Below are positions 18,984 to 29,661 of a stretch of 64,000 bases of DNA, piece by piece (the stretch's first letter is position 1; every line of letters starts with the position of its first letter). The notes under the pieces are model-generated. The model did no database searches and had not been told where the DNA came from. It was given only the letters and a program-made list of their open reading frames with translations. The DNA comes from Rhodospirillales bacterium (lineage in GTDB: Bacteria > Pseudomonadota > Alphaproteobacteria > Acetobacterales > Acetobacteraceae), in contig JAGWQN010000093.1 of NCBI GenBank assembly GCA_028869995.1, forward strand, positions 1 to 64,000, read 5' to 3'. Position numbers and translations under genes: made by a program.

Positions 18984-21097
18984 GTGTTCCGTACCTTACG
19001 AATGAGAAGAATCGAGCCGTCATTCTGCACCACGGCATCAAACAACGAACTCACAACGGTTGTTGTCTCGTCCTCGACGACGACCGCTGGTCCTACGACC
19101 AGATCGCCCTTCACAAGAAGGCCTCTCGGCACAATCGAATGCCGGCGCATCGCACCCACGGCTGGATCGAAGACGCATCGAAAAGACGAAGGCTCGACGG
19201 TTCGCCCCTTCGTTAGCAGTTCTCGACGCTCAACGCCCGGTCGCTCATCCATTGCCTTGACCGACCAGGTCACAACTTCGATCTCCAGGCCGTCGAGTGC
19301 GTCGATGCTGCGTCCAAAGAAGCGCTGGTAGTTATCCCGAAAGAGATCGGCCAGTTTGACCGGTGCATCCGCATCGAACGGCACATCCGGGAGCAAGACC
19401 GGTATTTCCCAACCCTGTCCGGCATAACGCATGAAGGCCGTAACTTCCCGCACGATGCTTCGGCTTGTGCCGGCGCGCACAAATCTCTCCGCCGATTCCT
19501 TGAGGTCAGCCAGCATCTGGTTCACCACCTCCACGTCGAACTCCGAAAGTCTGGTGAACCGCGACGCCAGCGCTTCATAACCGAATGGCGCTTTGAGAAA
19601 GCCGATGGCCGAGCCGACGCCTGCACCTCGCGGAACCAGGCATAATTCCACACCCAACTTTTCGCACAGCCGCGCGGCGTGAAGCGGGGCAGCTCCACCG
19701 AACGCAATCATGACGTTCTCAGAAATATTCTTACCACTTTCGACAGCGTGCACACGCGCGGCATTGGCCATGTTCTCGTCGACCACTTCGCAGATGCCAA
19801 ACGCCGTCGCAACCGCGTCGAGACCGATCTGATCGCCCACCTCCTTCAGGATCGCTCGCTTGGCCTCGCCCTCATTGAGCCGGATCTTGCCGCCCGCAAA
19901 ATTGTCCGCATCGAGCTTTCCCAGGACGAGATCCGCATCCGTAATCGCCGGCCAGGTCCCCCCACGATCGTAACAGGCAGGACCTGGCTCCGAGCCCGCG
20001 CTTTCGGGCCCGGTCTGGATACGACCCATTGTATCCAACCACGCAATCGAGCCGCCTCCTGCGCCGATCTCAATCATCTCGATAACCGGAATCGAGATAG
20101 GCATGCCCGACCCCCTGCTGAAGCGGTAAGTTCGGGCCACCTCAAACGTACGCGCGGTACGCGGAGCAAACTCTTCGATCAGGCAGATCTTCGCTGTGGT
20201 ACCTCCCATGTCATAAGAAACGACCTTCTCCAGACCGAAGCGACGCGCGATATCAGCCGCAAAAATCGCTCCGCCCGCAGGTCCTGACTCCACCAGCCGG
20301 ACAGGAAATTCGGCAGCCGTCTCGACCGCGATGAGTCCGCCACCCGAATGGATCATGAAGACCGGACAATTCACACCGATATCCTTGAGACGCATCCTCA
20401 AGCGCCCGAGATACGTCGCCATTCGGGGTCGGACATAAGCATTCGCGCACACCGTATTAAATCGCTCGAACTCGCGCATCTGAGGAGAGACTTCGGCGCT
20501 AATCGAGATGGGAACGCTCAGTTTACGGGAGAGAATTTCCTGCGCCCGGCGCTCGTGCCGTATGTTCACATAAGAGTGGATAAAGCCAATCGCCACCGAC
20601 TCGAATGCTTGCTCCGCGATGACCGCGGCCAGCGCCTCAACTCCCGCCTCATCCAGCGGCTCCAACTCGCGACCATTTGCCCCGATGCGACCCCTGACCG
20701 GGAATCGATGCTCACGGGGGATCAGCGGCTGCGGCAGCCGCAAATTCAGGTCGTATTGATTAAAGCGGTTTTCCGTCCGCATTTCGATAACATCACGAAA
20801 GCCAGACGTTGTGACGAGCGCTGTCTTAGCACCACGACGCTCGATCAGAGCGTTGGTCGCAAGTGTCGTACCATGGATAACAACACCGATATCGCTTCGA
20901 TCGACGCCGGCCTCCCGTATCACGATGTCGATCCCATCCAGGATCGCCTGCTCCGGAGCCGAATAGTTCGTCAAAACTTTGGCCGAAAAAATTTTTTCAT
21001 CGCCAAAATCACCCGATGGCCCGACAGCAAGAACGATATCCGTGAAAGTGCCACCAATATCCGCTCCAAGGCGGATGCGATCTTTCGCGGACGTCAT
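18980..21097 (-). CDS. hyuA: hydantoinase/oxoprolinase family protein (HyuA)
   Basis: RLGADIGGTFTDIVLAV...VIHGTTLATNALIERRGAKTALVTTSGFRDVIEMRTENR...IGAGGGSIAWLD. Confidence 0.93.
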   Translation of the reverse strand: MTSAKDRIRLGADIGGTFTDIVLAVGPSGDFGDEKIFSAKVLTNYSAPEQAILDGIDIVIREAGVDRSDIGVVIHGTTLATNALIERRGAKTALVTTSGFRDVIEMRTENRFNQYDLNLRLPQPLIPREHRFPVRGRIGANGRELEPLDEAGVEALAAVIAEQAFESVAIGFIHSYVNIRHERRAQEILSRKLSVPISISAEVSPQMREFERFNTVCANAYVRPRMATYLGRLRMRLKDIGVNCPVFMIHSGGGLIAVETAAEFPVRLVESGPAGGAIFAADIARRFGLEKVVSYDMGGTTAKICLIEEFAPRTARTFEVARTYRFSRGSGMPISIPVIEMIEIGAGGGSIAWLDTMGRIQTGPESAGSEPGPACYDRGGTWPAITDADLVLGKLDADNFAGGKIRLNEGEAKRAILKEVGDQIGLDAVATAFGICEVVDENMANAARVHAVESGKNISENVMIAFGGAAPLHAARLCEKLGVELCLVPRGAGVGSAIGFLKAPFGYEALASRFTRLSEFDVEVVNQMLADLKESAERFVRAGTSRSIVREVTAFMRYAGQGWEIPVLLPDVPFDADAPVKLADLFRDNYQRFFGRSIDALDGLEIEVVTWSVKAMDERPGVERRELLTKGRTVEPSSFRCVFDPAVGAMRRHSIVPRGLLVKGDLVVGPAVVVEDETTTVVSSLFDAVVQNDGSILLIRKVRNT

Positions 21098-21680
21098 GAA
21101 CTGGCTCTCCTCGGAGCGATCACATTCGTGCGTAGGTGTACGGCCTGCGTACCCTTATTGCGTAATGAGCGGACCCTTGTCATCCCCATCACTATTTCTT
21201 CTACCCCCATGATCGTCTCACTCTCTTTTTGCCGGCAACGCCTGACAAATCCTACAACGGATCCTGGCGACAGAACGCAGAGATAGGCCAACTCCTATCT
21301 CGTGACGTGCCCCCCTCTGAGCGTCCTCACCAAAAAGCCAGCGCCTTGGTGACATAATGCAGCGCGCGGCAACGCGAGACGCCTCTCCCGCCAAGAGCTT
21401 GCCGCAAGTTTGTGGCTCGTGCGCCGCGCTCATTGTGGCTCGTTGGGTCCCTTCGTCTATGCACTGCCAGTCACGGCGAGCTTGTTGTCCGATTGTCTTC
21501 GCTCGAATGCGCGCCACCAACTGCGCCCAACTCAGCGGACTGCTGGATCGCCTCAAGAGCGCTTCACGATAAAAATGCTCCAGGCAACCCGCTTACAAAA
21601 CGAAGAAAAGCCGCCGATCGGAAAGATATTCTTTTCCGCGCCTTTGCGCTTACGCGTCTCCCGGCGGTTGGAGCTTACGA

Positions 21681-22628
21681 TCAGGCGAGTGGCGTCGTCC
21701 TAGGCCACGCCGGAAGGTCCGGATCGTGCCGCCAGTCCTGATGGATGAGCCACTGATGAAGCGCGGCAACGACCTTTGAACGCAAATGCCCTCGCGGTAC
21801 CACGAGAAAAAATCCCGGAATTTCCTCTGATTTCATATTTCTAAGCACGTCTCGCCCCAGCGGGGCAACCAACGCTCCCGAACGCAGGTCCTCTTCCGCG
21901 TGCAGCAACGAAACCAGTCCGATGCCGATGCCTTGCAGCGCGGCGCGACGCATCGTCGCCGCATCGTCAAAGCCGATGCTGCGGTCGCTCTCGGTCATCT
22001 CGACACCAAGATGCCGCAGGATATCGGGCCACAATCGCTTCGACTTGACTGCATCCAGTAATGTAAATCGCGTCAGATCGGCTGGACCGCCAATCTCTTT
22101 GGCGATCTCCGGCGTGCAGCAGATAATTTTGGGATCAGAAACGAGAAGTGTCGTCTGGTAGCCTTGCCAACTCCCATATCCCCACTGGATCGCCATATCC
22201 ACATCGTCTCGGCTGAAGTCGGGTAGGTCCACTCTGGTAGTGAGCCGCAAATCCGCATCGGGCAACATCGCGCGGAACAATGAGAGGCGCGGCAGCAGGT
22301 AGTGAGCTGCGAAATAGGGACTGGCGTTAAGATTGATCAGGTCTCGCAACGTTGTGCGTCTGACAGCGCGGACGCCTGCGTAAAATTCGTCGAATCCCGC
22401 CTTCACGTAATGTGAGAGCATCATCGCCGGTTCCGTAAGTTCGACAGACCTTCCCTTTCTTTCGAACAGAGTTACCTGCAGCGTGTCCTCGAGCAGCTTA
22501 ATTTGTTGACCGACAGCCTGCGGCGTCACGAGCAATTCATCCGCCGCCTGGCGAAAACTGCGGTGCTGTACCACAGCATGAAAAACACGTAGCGCATTCA
22601 GTGGTGGCAGCCGCAACTTGGCGGACAT
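21681..22628 (-). CDS. LysR-family transcriptional regulator (GcvA-like)
   Basis: LRLPPLNALRVFHAVVQHRSFRQAADELLVTPQAVGQQIKLLEDTLQVTLFERKGRSVELT, classic LysR HTH. Confidence 0.92.
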   Translation of the reverse strand: MSAKLRLPPLNALRVFHAVVQHRSFRQAADELLVTPQAVGQQIKLLEDTLQVTLFERKGRSVELTEPAMMLSHYVKAGFDEFYAGVRAVRRTTLRDLINLNASPYFAAHYLLPRLSLFRAMLPDADLRLTTRVDLPDFSRDDVDMAIQWGYGSWQGYQTTLLVSDPKIICCTPEIAKEIGGPADLTRFTLLDAVKSKRLWPDILRHLGVEMTESDRSIGFDDAATMRRAALQGIGIGLVSLLHAEEDLRSGALVAPLGRDVLRNMKSEEIPGFFLVVPRGHLRSKVVAALHQWLIHQDWRHDPDLPAWPRTTPLA

Positions 22629-22674
22629 CGGCGCCCTTGCTTCTTACCCTCCCATTGCTGGGCGACCCCAACGC

Positions 22675-23430
22675 TCAGGCGTAGATGTAACCCCCTGAGA
22701 CGATGACCTGCTCACCGGTCATGTACGTGTTCCTCGGACCACCTGCCATAAGCACCCATTCGGCGACCTCGCGAGGTTCCGCGCCGCGCCCGAGCGGACT
22801 GGCTTTTGCCAATTCTGGGAGGAAGCCGAGCGCCTTCGCGCGCTCGGTGGCCATCCCGGCCGGTGCAACTGAGTTGACAAGGATCCCGTCTTTGGCGACC
22901 TCCTGGGCAAAAGAACGTGTCAGACTCACCACGGCAGCCTTTGTCGCTGCGTAATGGGCGTTCTGCGGATGGGCCTTAAAGGCATCGACGGAAGTCAGGT
23001 TGACAATGCGTCCCCGCACATGATTACGCGGTTCCTGCCTGCGCATATGCAGCACGGCCGCGACCATCATGTGATACGTGCCTTTGATGTTGACGCCATT
23101 CTCGGCGTCCCACTCGGCATCGGTTATTTCAAGTATCGGCCGCCGCGGATAAATGGCAGCACAGTTGATAAGGGTATCAATTCGTCCCAGCACATCAGCC
23201 ACCGCGCCGAAAGCGCCATGGCATTGTGCCCCCACCTGAATGTCGCAGGAGCGTGCTTCAGCCGGCACCCCTCGTGCGCGTGCATGCCCAAGAGCTTCTT
23301 CCGCCGCTTCGCGATTGATGTCGATGATGCCGATAGCCGCCGCACCCGCGTCCACTGCCGTGTCGGCGAGCAGGGCACCCAGCCCTGATCCTCCACCGAC
23401 GATAAGTACCGACAAACCGTTCATTGCCAC
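22675..23430 (-). CDS. SDR-family oxidoreductase
   Basis: [42 protein letters not shown]...[34 protein letters not shown]. Confidence 0.9.
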   Translation of the reverse strand: MAMNGLSVLIVGGGSGLGALLADTAVDAGAAAIGIIDINREAAEEALGHARARGVPAEARSCDIQVGAQCHGAFGAVADVLGRIDTLINCAAIYPRRPILEITDAEWDAENGVNIKGTYHMMVAAVLHMRRQEPRNHVRGRIVNLTSVDAFKAHPQNAHYAATKAAVVSLTRSFAQEVAKDGILVNSVAPAGMATERAKALGFLPELAKASPLGRGAEPREVAEWVLMAGGPRNTYMTGEQVIVSGGYIYA

Positions 23431-23434
23431 CTCT

Positions 23435-24148
23435 CTACTTTGTTCCGCTCGGTGTGACCGGTCGTGTCGGGACGATATCGAAACGTACCACGGTCGCTCT
23501 TTCGGGCAGGGCGAGGATAGCCTCGACTACCTTGGCAACATCTTCCGGCTGCAGCGCCACATCACCCGCATACATCGCGGCCCGGGCCTTCTCGTCGAGA
23601 ATCGTCTCATACAAACGTGTCTCGACACGCCCGGCGACGATCTCCGTCACGCGAACGCCATGTGGCGAAAGATCGGCTCGCAACGACGCTGCGAAGCCGG
23701 CGATTGCCGCCTTGGTGGCGCTATAGACGGCGATGTTGGCGAAGCCGCTGTGCCCCGCCACGGAGCCCGTGAAGATCACATGCCCCGATCGGCGTTTGCA
23801 CATCTGGGGCAGGACAAGACGCGTGAGGAGGATCGGCGCGTTAAGATTGATCTCCAATGCCGCATCGATATCCGCGATCTCCATCTCGGCAAAATTGCCG
23901 AGCGGCGGCATGATACCAGCATTGTTGATAAGGACATCGATGGTGAGGTCAGCGACTGCCGCGGCCACCGCATGGCGATCAGTGATATCAAGGCAGATTG
24001 GTGAAATACTGGGACCGTTCCGCCGAAGCTCTTCAAGAGCCGCCTCGTTACGGCCGACAGCGTAGACAGTGTAGCCAGCCTCGTTCAGGCCGACGGCTAT
24101 CGCCTGGCCAATGCCGCTCGTTGCTCCGGTGATAAGAGCCGTCGTCAC
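23435..24148 (-). CDS. SDR-family oxidoreductase
   Basis: [34 protein letters not shown]...[10 protein letters not shown]...[19 protein letters not shown]. Confidence 0.9.
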   Translation of the reverse strand: MTTALITGATSGIGQAIAVGLNEAGYTVYAVGRNEAALEELRRNGPSISPICLDITDRHAVAAAVADLTIDVLINNAGIMPPLGNFAEMEIADIDAALEINLNAPILLTRLVLPQMCKRRSGHVIFTGSVAGHSGFANIAVYSATKAAIAGFAASLRADLSPHGVRVTEIVAGRVETRLYETILDEKARAAMYAGDVALQPEDVAKVVEAILALPERATVVRFDIVPTRPVTPSGTK

Positions 24149-24149
24149 G

Positions 24150-24989
24150 TCAGGTCTCCTGTCGTGTTGGAAGTGATTGCGGTGGGACGTCCGCGCTAGA
24201 CCGTCGCGGCGCCTTCCCCGGCGGCTTCAGCCCCGCGAAGAGAGCAGCCGCCGCCTGCTTTTGTTCCTCATCGGTCGTCGCAACTTCGACACCTTGGACG
24301 AGTGCGCGTACACGAGCGAGGCTGTTGGAGAGATGTCGGCGCATGGCCTGTCGAGCCGAGCGATCATTGCGCCGGTCGATTGCGTCGACGACGGCTCTAT
24401 GCTCACGGTGAATCTGCGCGTAGTAGCGATCCTTGAGTCCCGGCTCGACAACGTAACCGAGCCGGAGCCTCGGCACGATCCGCGGCTTCAGGTAACTTAG
24501 GAAGCCATGGATAAATTCATTGCGAGCGGCTTTGGCAATAGCGAGATGGAAATCGTAATCGTAATGGACATGGACAGAGCTTGGATCCTGCTGTTCGGCG
24601 TCGATCCTTTCCATCAGCGCCCGGATAGCAAGGACCTCACTCTTCGTTCGCCGTTCCGCACACAGGCCTGCGGCTTCGACCTCGACGCTCAGACGAAGTT
24701 CAAGAAGCGCGATCGTTTCGGGAAGCGTTCGCAGCGCCTCGTCGGGTATTGTAAAATTCCGCGCCTCTGGCATCTCGCTGACAAACATCCCGCGCCCCTG
24801 ATGCGGAATTACGAGACCGTCAGAGCGTAGACGCGCGACCGCCTCGCGCACGACCGTACGGCTCACGTCATACCGGGTACACAGCTCCGCCTCCGTCGGG
24901 AGCTGCGCTCCCGGTTTGAGGCGTCCCGAACGAATGGTTCGGGCCAGACTCTCGGCCACGACAGTCGACAAGGACGGTCGCCTGGTCAT
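24150..24989 (-). CDS. GntR-family (FadR/FCD) transcriptional regulator
   Basis: IRSGRLKPGAQLPTEAELCTRYDVSRTVVREAVARLRSDGLVIPHQGRGMFV plus FCD-like C-terminus. Confidence 0.92.
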   Translation of the reverse strand: MTRRPSLSTVVAESLARTIRSGRLKPGAQLPTEAELCTRYDVSRTVVREAVARLRSDGLVIPHQGRGMFVSEMPEARNFTIPDEALRTLPETIALLELRLSVEVEAAGLCAERRTKSEVLAIRALMERIDAEQQDPSSVHVHYDYDFHLAIAKAARNEFIHGFLSYLKPRIVPRLRLGYVVEPGLKDRYYAQIHREHRAVVDAIDRRNDRSARQAMRRHLSNSLARVRALVQGVEVATTDEEQKQAAAALFAGLKPPGKAPRRSSADVPPQSLPTRQET

Positions 24990-25042
24990 CGCTTTCTTTC
25001 TCGCTCGCAGCGGCGGTTAGGGACCACGGCTCTTCATTCCGA

Positions 25043-25849
25043 TCAGATGGCGACGATGGGGCGGATCGGGTTTCCCTGTAGGTAGTGGGCGTAGGGCGCC
25101 TGCACCAGCCAGCCCGCATCGACCGGCAGGGTCACCCCGGTGACGGCACTCGCGCGATCCGAGCAGAGGAACATCGCCGCCTCGGCGACGTCGCGCGGGT
25201 CGACGAACCGGCGCAGCGCCGTGCTCGCCTTGATGGCCTCGGGGTTGCGCTCGCCCTTGGCGATCTTCTCCTTGAGCCCATCCGACAACGTATAGCCCGG
25301 CGCCACAGCGTTGACGCGCACGCCCCGCGGACCGAGTTCCGCTGCCAGGATCTGGGTCAGGGCCAGCACCGCATGCTTTCCCGGCGTATAGGCTGGCAAC
25401 GACAAGGGTGCGAAAGAAGCGAGCGATCCGACATTGAGGATCGCCCCTCGCCCCGCCGCGGCCATCATCCGGCCGAAAACCTGGCACCCGAGCAGGGTGC
25501 CACGATAGTTGACGCGCCAGATCGCCTCGTCTTCGTCGAGTGCCTGATCGAGGACCCGTTTGCCGCTCTGCAGGATCCCGGCGCAGTTAATGAGCACAGA
25601 CGGTACGCCAAACTCCCCGGCTACCGCTACGCCGAGAGCCTCGACCGACCTCGCTTCGCCAACATCGGTCTCAACATACCGCGCCGCCGGTGCGCCGGCC
25701 GCTTCACAGGCACGCGCAACCTCCAGCCCCGATGCCTTGCCGCGCCCCGCGACCACGACGTGCGCTCCGTCCTCGGCGAACCGCATCGCAATTGCCTTGC
25801 CGATACCGCGCGTCCCGCCGATTACGACGACGGTACGCGCCTCATCCAT
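25043..25849 (-). CDS. SDR-family oxidoreductase
   Basis: ARTVVVIGGTRGIGKAIAMRFAEDGAHVVVAGRG...LINCAGIL...YTPGKHAVLALTQILAAELGPRGVRVNAVAPG. Confidence 0.9.
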   Translation of the reverse strand: MDEARTVVVIGGTRGIGKAIAMRFAEDGAHVVVAGRGKASGLEVARACEAAGAPAARYVETDVGEARSVEALGVAVAGEFGVPSVLINCAGILQSGKRVLDQALDEDEAIWRVNYRGTLLGCQVFGRMMAAAGRGAILNVGSLASFAPLSLPAYTPGKHAVLALTQILAAELGPRGVRVNAVAPGYTLSDGLKEKIAKGERNPEAIKASTALRRFVDPRDVAEAAMFLCSDRASAVTGVTLPVDAGWLVQAPYAHYLQGNPIRPIVAI

Positions 25850-26654
25850 GGCCGCGATCCCTGCGCTCGATATCGAAGAACTCCGACATTCCGCGCACCT
25901 GGAAATCCATCATCGGCTGTCCCGGCTGTATGCGGCAGCCTCTGTTTTTGGCCTCGAGCAGCAGTGCCGTCTCGACCGGGTCCATGATGATGTCAACGAC
26001 CGTCATGGCGGGTGTCAGCTTCGTCACGTCCATCGGCAGTGGATCGTTCTCGTGCAGGCCAGACGGCGTCGCGTTGATCGCCATGTCCATCCCCTCGGGA
26101 TCAGCATCGCCGACCTCGATGCGGCAGGCGGGAAAGGCCTCCGCCACCAAAGCAGCAAGCCTTGCCGCGCGCGTGGGATCAATATCATGGAGGCGAATTT
26201 CCGCCGCCCCCTCCTCCGCGAGGCAGTAAGCTAGCGAAGCGCCCGCACCTCCCGCTCCAACCTGCAAGATCTTGCGTCCCGCAATAGGATGGTTGCCGGC
26301 CTTGAGCCCTTCGATGAAGCCAACACCGTCAAAGTTGTCAGCATACCAACTTCCGTCCTCCTGCCGACGCACGGAGTTGGCACTTTGTACACGGGATGCG
26401 CGCGGATGCGCTGCCGAGCATTTGTGAAAGACGGCGACTTTATATGGAACCGAGACAATAACACCGCGCACATTTTGCGCGGCCGTAACGCCAGCCCAGA
26501 ATGTATCGAAATCCTTCGGCTGGCAGGTGATGGGGACCATCAAACTGTCCAGCCCCTTCGCCTCGAAAATATCATTGAACATGCCAGGACTTTTAGTGTG
26601 CCCAATTGGATGGGCCAGCATCAGGAAGACATCCGCCTTGCCGCTTCCACGCAT
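25842..26654 (-). CDS. shikimate/quinate dehydrogenase-like protein (AroE family)
   Basis: MRGSGKADVFLMLAHPIGHTKSPGMFNDIFEAKGLDSLMVP...NFDGVGFIEGLKAG...ILQVGAGGAGASLAYCLAEEGAAEIRLHDIDPTRA; GAAAGGAAAGAGACG precedes the start. Confidence 0.85.
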   Translation of the reverse strand: MRGSGKADVFLMLAHPIGHTKSPGMFNDIFEAKGLDSLMVPITCQPKDFDTFWAGVTAAQNVRGVIVSVPYKVAVFHKCSAAHPRASRVQSANSVRRQEDGSWYADNFDGVGFIEGLKAGNHPIAGRKILQVGAGGAGASLAYCLAEEGAAEIRLHDIDPTRAARLAALVAEAFPACRIEVGDADPEGMDMAINATPSGLHENDPLPMDVTKLTPAMTVVDIIMDPVETALLLEAKNRGCRIQPGQPMMDFQVRGMSEFFDIERRDRGHG

Positions 26655-26976
26655 CGTCTCTTTCCTTTTCGATCGACGCCCGGTGGTGTGGGTCGTTTGC
26701 GCGACTGTGCTCACCGGGTGACTTGCTTGCCGCCCGCTACGTAGGATATAAGATATCATACAAATTTCAATCCACCAGGAAACGCCGCATGTTGGGACGC
26801 CCGAAGCCACCGTTCGTGCACGCCAATAGGGCTTTTGACCGGCTCTCGGCCCATGCCGGTCGTCGCCTGACTTGGGGGCACGATCGGAGGCTCCATCACG
26901 TCAGATGCCGATCGACGAGCCCGCGGCACTGATAACCTGACGACGTTCTTCGCCCGCTGAAACCGGAGCTTCGCTG

Positions 26977-28194
26977 ATGCCGATTCCCCGCTATAAATCG
27001 CCTTCCCGCGACGCCTATGACATCGTCATCGTCGGCGGCGCAGCCGTTGGTTCCTCGACCGCCTACTGGTTGAGCCTGGCACTCGGGAGAGCCGCATCAA
27101 TTCTAGTCGTCGAGCGTGACAGCAGCTACGAGTTCGCGTCGACCGCTCTGTCAACGAGCTCGATTCGCCAGCAGTATTCCAACCCGATTAACGTCAAGAT
27201 CAGCCAATTTGGCATCGAGGTCATCCGTAGCTTTCAGGCGCGCATGGCGCCCTTTTTTCCCGGAGAGGCCGCGCCCGATCTCGGCTTTCGGGAGCACGGC
27301 TATCTTTATTGCTGCTCGCCCGACGGCGTGGATGCCGCCAAGGCACGGGTGGAGCTCCAGCGAAGCCTCGGCGCTGGCACCGTTTTTCTTGAGCCTGCAG
27401 CGCTGAAGGAAAAATTTCCATGGATCAATGTCGACGATCTCGGCGGGGCCTCATGGGGCTCACGCGACGAGGGATGGTTCGATTCGATGGGGCTGATGAA
27501 CGGCTTCCGCCGCGCGGCACGCATGGGGGGCGTCGACTATCTCGATAATGCTGTCACCGACCTGAAGGTGGTCGACAACCGGGTTGTCGCAGCTCGCCTG
27601 GCAACGGGCGACACGGTGACGTGCGGCACGCTGGTCAATGCCGCCGGCCCGCGCGCCCAGGTGGTGGCACAAATGGCAGGTCTCTCGATTCCTGTTCGTC
27701 CATACAAACGCTACAGCTTTGTCTTCGCCAGCGCCACGCCGATACCTGGTCGGATGCCGAATGTCATCGACCTCTCGGGCACGTTCGTGCGCCCCGAAGG
27801 GGAGCTCTTTCTCACCGGAAACACACCGCAGGACGACGGCCCGGCTGACTACGACGACTTCGAGATGCATCACGAAGAGTTCACGGACCACATCTGGCCG
27901 GCGCTATGGCACCGAATTCCCGCCTTCGATGCTCTCAAGGTGCAATCGAGCTGGACCGGTCATTACGAATACAATATGATGGATCACAATGGAATTGTCG
28001 GCTTTCACCCTGACGTGGCGAACTTCATGTTCGCCAACGGATTTTCGGGGCACGGGCTGCAGCAATCGCCGGCTGTCGGACGCGCGGTGTCGGAACTGAT
28101 TGTCCACGGTCGCTTTCAGACACTCGATCTCTCGCCGTTCGCCTACGAGCGCATTCCCCGCAACGAGCCATTCATGGAAGAGGCTGTGATCTGA
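26977..28194 (+). CDS. FAD-dependent oxidoreductase (DAO family)
   Basis: AYDIVIVGGAAVGSSTAYWLSLALGRAASILVVERDSSYEFASTALSTSSIRQQYSNPINV...FMFANGFSGHGLQQSPAVGRAVSELIVHG. Confidence 0.9.
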   Translation: MPIPRYKSPSRDAYDIVIVGGAAVGSSTAYWLSLALGRAASILVVERDSSYEFASTALSTSSIRQQYSNPINVKISQFGIEVIRSFQARMAPFFPGEAAPDLGFREHGYLYCCSPDGVDAAKARVELQRSLGAGTVFLEPAALKEKFPWINVDDLGGASWGSRDEGWFDSMGLMNGFRRAARMGGVDYLDNAVTDLKVVDNRVVAARLATGDTVTCGTLVNAAGPRAQVVAQMAGLSIPVRPYKRYSFVFASATPIPGRMPNVIDLSGTFVRPEGELFLTGNTPQDDGPADYDDFEMHHEEFTDHIWPALWHRIPAFDALKVQSSWTGHYEYNMMDHNGIVGFHPDVANFMFANGFSGHGLQQSPAVGRAVSELIVHGRFQTLDLSPFAYERIPRNEPFMEEAVI

Positions 28195-28456
28195 ACCGCC
28201 GATCACATGGGAAGGCAAAGGATGCAAATCTCAGTATCTCGGCTGCATGATCTTTGATTGCTGTCCATGAAGGTCGATGCGACTGATCGGCGGCAAACGA
28301 AAAGTTTTTCTTTGGCCCAAGAAAACGAACTTGAGCGACGGGTCGGCGAAGTGCCACTAGGGTTTCACGCTTCCCCGATCCAAAACGTCGGATCGTCTAG
28401 GAAACCCGCAAACGAAGTATGACTCAATAATCAGGCTTCCATCAGGAGGGGACTCC

Positions 28457-29638
28457 ATGAAGAAAATTTTGCTAGCCGCCGCGGCAGTGGCACTGGTGAC
28501 ACAGGTCGCTGCGGCCCAGACGGTCAAGATTGGCATCCTGCTGGGCTTTACCGGCCCAGAGGAATCGCAGGCGCCCGGCATCTACAACGGCGCCGAACTG
28601 GCCATCAAGCAGATCGATGCATCGCATGCCTTCCTCAAGGGTGCGCAGCTCGAGGGCGTGAAGGGTGACGATACGTGCACCGATGCGTCGGCGGCAGTGG
28701 CTGCCGCGACGCGCCTGGTAACATCGGACCACGTGGCCGGTATCGTCGGTGGGCACTGCTCGGGTGTGACTGCGGCTGTGCTGCAGTCCGTTGCACGCCC
28801 CAACGGCGTTGTCATGATCTCGCCTTCGGCAACGTCGCCTTCGCTGTCGACTGCGCCATCCGACGGGCTGTTCTTCCGCACAGCTCCATCGGATGCTCGT
28901 CAGGGCCAGGTGATGGCGGATGTCCTCATCAAGCAGGGCATCAAGAAGGTCGCGCTGACCTACACTGATAATGACTACGGCAAGGGCCTCGCCGATGCTT
29001 TCAGCGCCGCCTACAAGAAAGAGGGCGGGACAATCACGATCTCGCTGCCGCATCAGGATGGCAAAGCAGACTACTCAGCCGAGGTCGGGACCCTTGCGGC
29101 CGCGGGCGGGCAGATGCTGGTTGTCGCGGGATACGCTGATCAGGGGGGTAAGGGCATTATCCAGGGCGCGCTCGACACCGGCGCCTTCAGCAAATTTTAT
29201 CTGCCGGACGGCATGTACACGGCAAGCCTGCTGCAGCATTTCGGCAAGTCGCTCGACGGTTCGATCGGCGACATCGGAGAAAGCAACAGCTCCGGCTTCA
29301 AAACCTTCGTTGCTGAGGCTAAAAAAGCTGGCTTCGACGGCACGGCCGCATACTCGGCCCAAGGTTATGATGCGGTGGCGCTGATGGCGCTGGCCATGGA
29401 GGCCGCCCACTCGACCAAGGGTACGGTCTACAAGAACAAGATCGAGGCTATTGCCAATGGTCCCGGCGTGAAGATCTATGCCGGTCAGTTGGCGAAGGGC
29501 CTGAAGCTTCTGTCGGAGGGCAAAGCGATCAACTACGAAGGCGCGTCGAGCGTCCGCCTGATCGGACCCGATAGCGCCGGCAGCTATCGTGTCTACACGA
29601 TCAAGAACGGCAAGCGCGTGACCGACTACTACGAGTAA
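28457..29638 (+). CDS. livJ: branched-chain amino acid-type ABC transporter substrate-binding protein
   Basis: Signal MKKILLAAAAVALVTQVAAAQTVKIGILLGFTGPEESQAPGIYNGAELAIKQI; LivJ/periplasmic binding type I. Confidence 0.9.
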   Translation: MKKILLAAAAVALVTQVAAAQTVKIGILLGFTGPEESQAPGIYNGAELAIKQIDASHAFLKGAQLEGVKGDDTCTDASAAVAAATRLVTSDHVAGIVGGHCSGVTAAVLQSVARPNGVVMISPSATSPSLSTAPSDGLFFRTAPSDARQGQVMADVLIKQGIKKVALTYTDNDYGKGLADAFSAAYKKEGGTITISLPHQDGKADYSAEVGTLAAAGGQMLVVAGYADQGGKGIIQGALDTGAFSKFYLPDGMYTASLLQHFGKSLDGSIGDIGESNSSGFKTFVAEAKKAGFDGTAAYSAQGYDAVALMALAMEAAHSTKGTVYKNKIEAIANGPGVKIYAGQLAKGLKLLSEGKAINYEGASSVRLIGPDSAGSYRVYTIKNGKRVTDYYE

Positions 29639-29661
29639 CGTCTGGTCGCTTTCGTCTCTCG

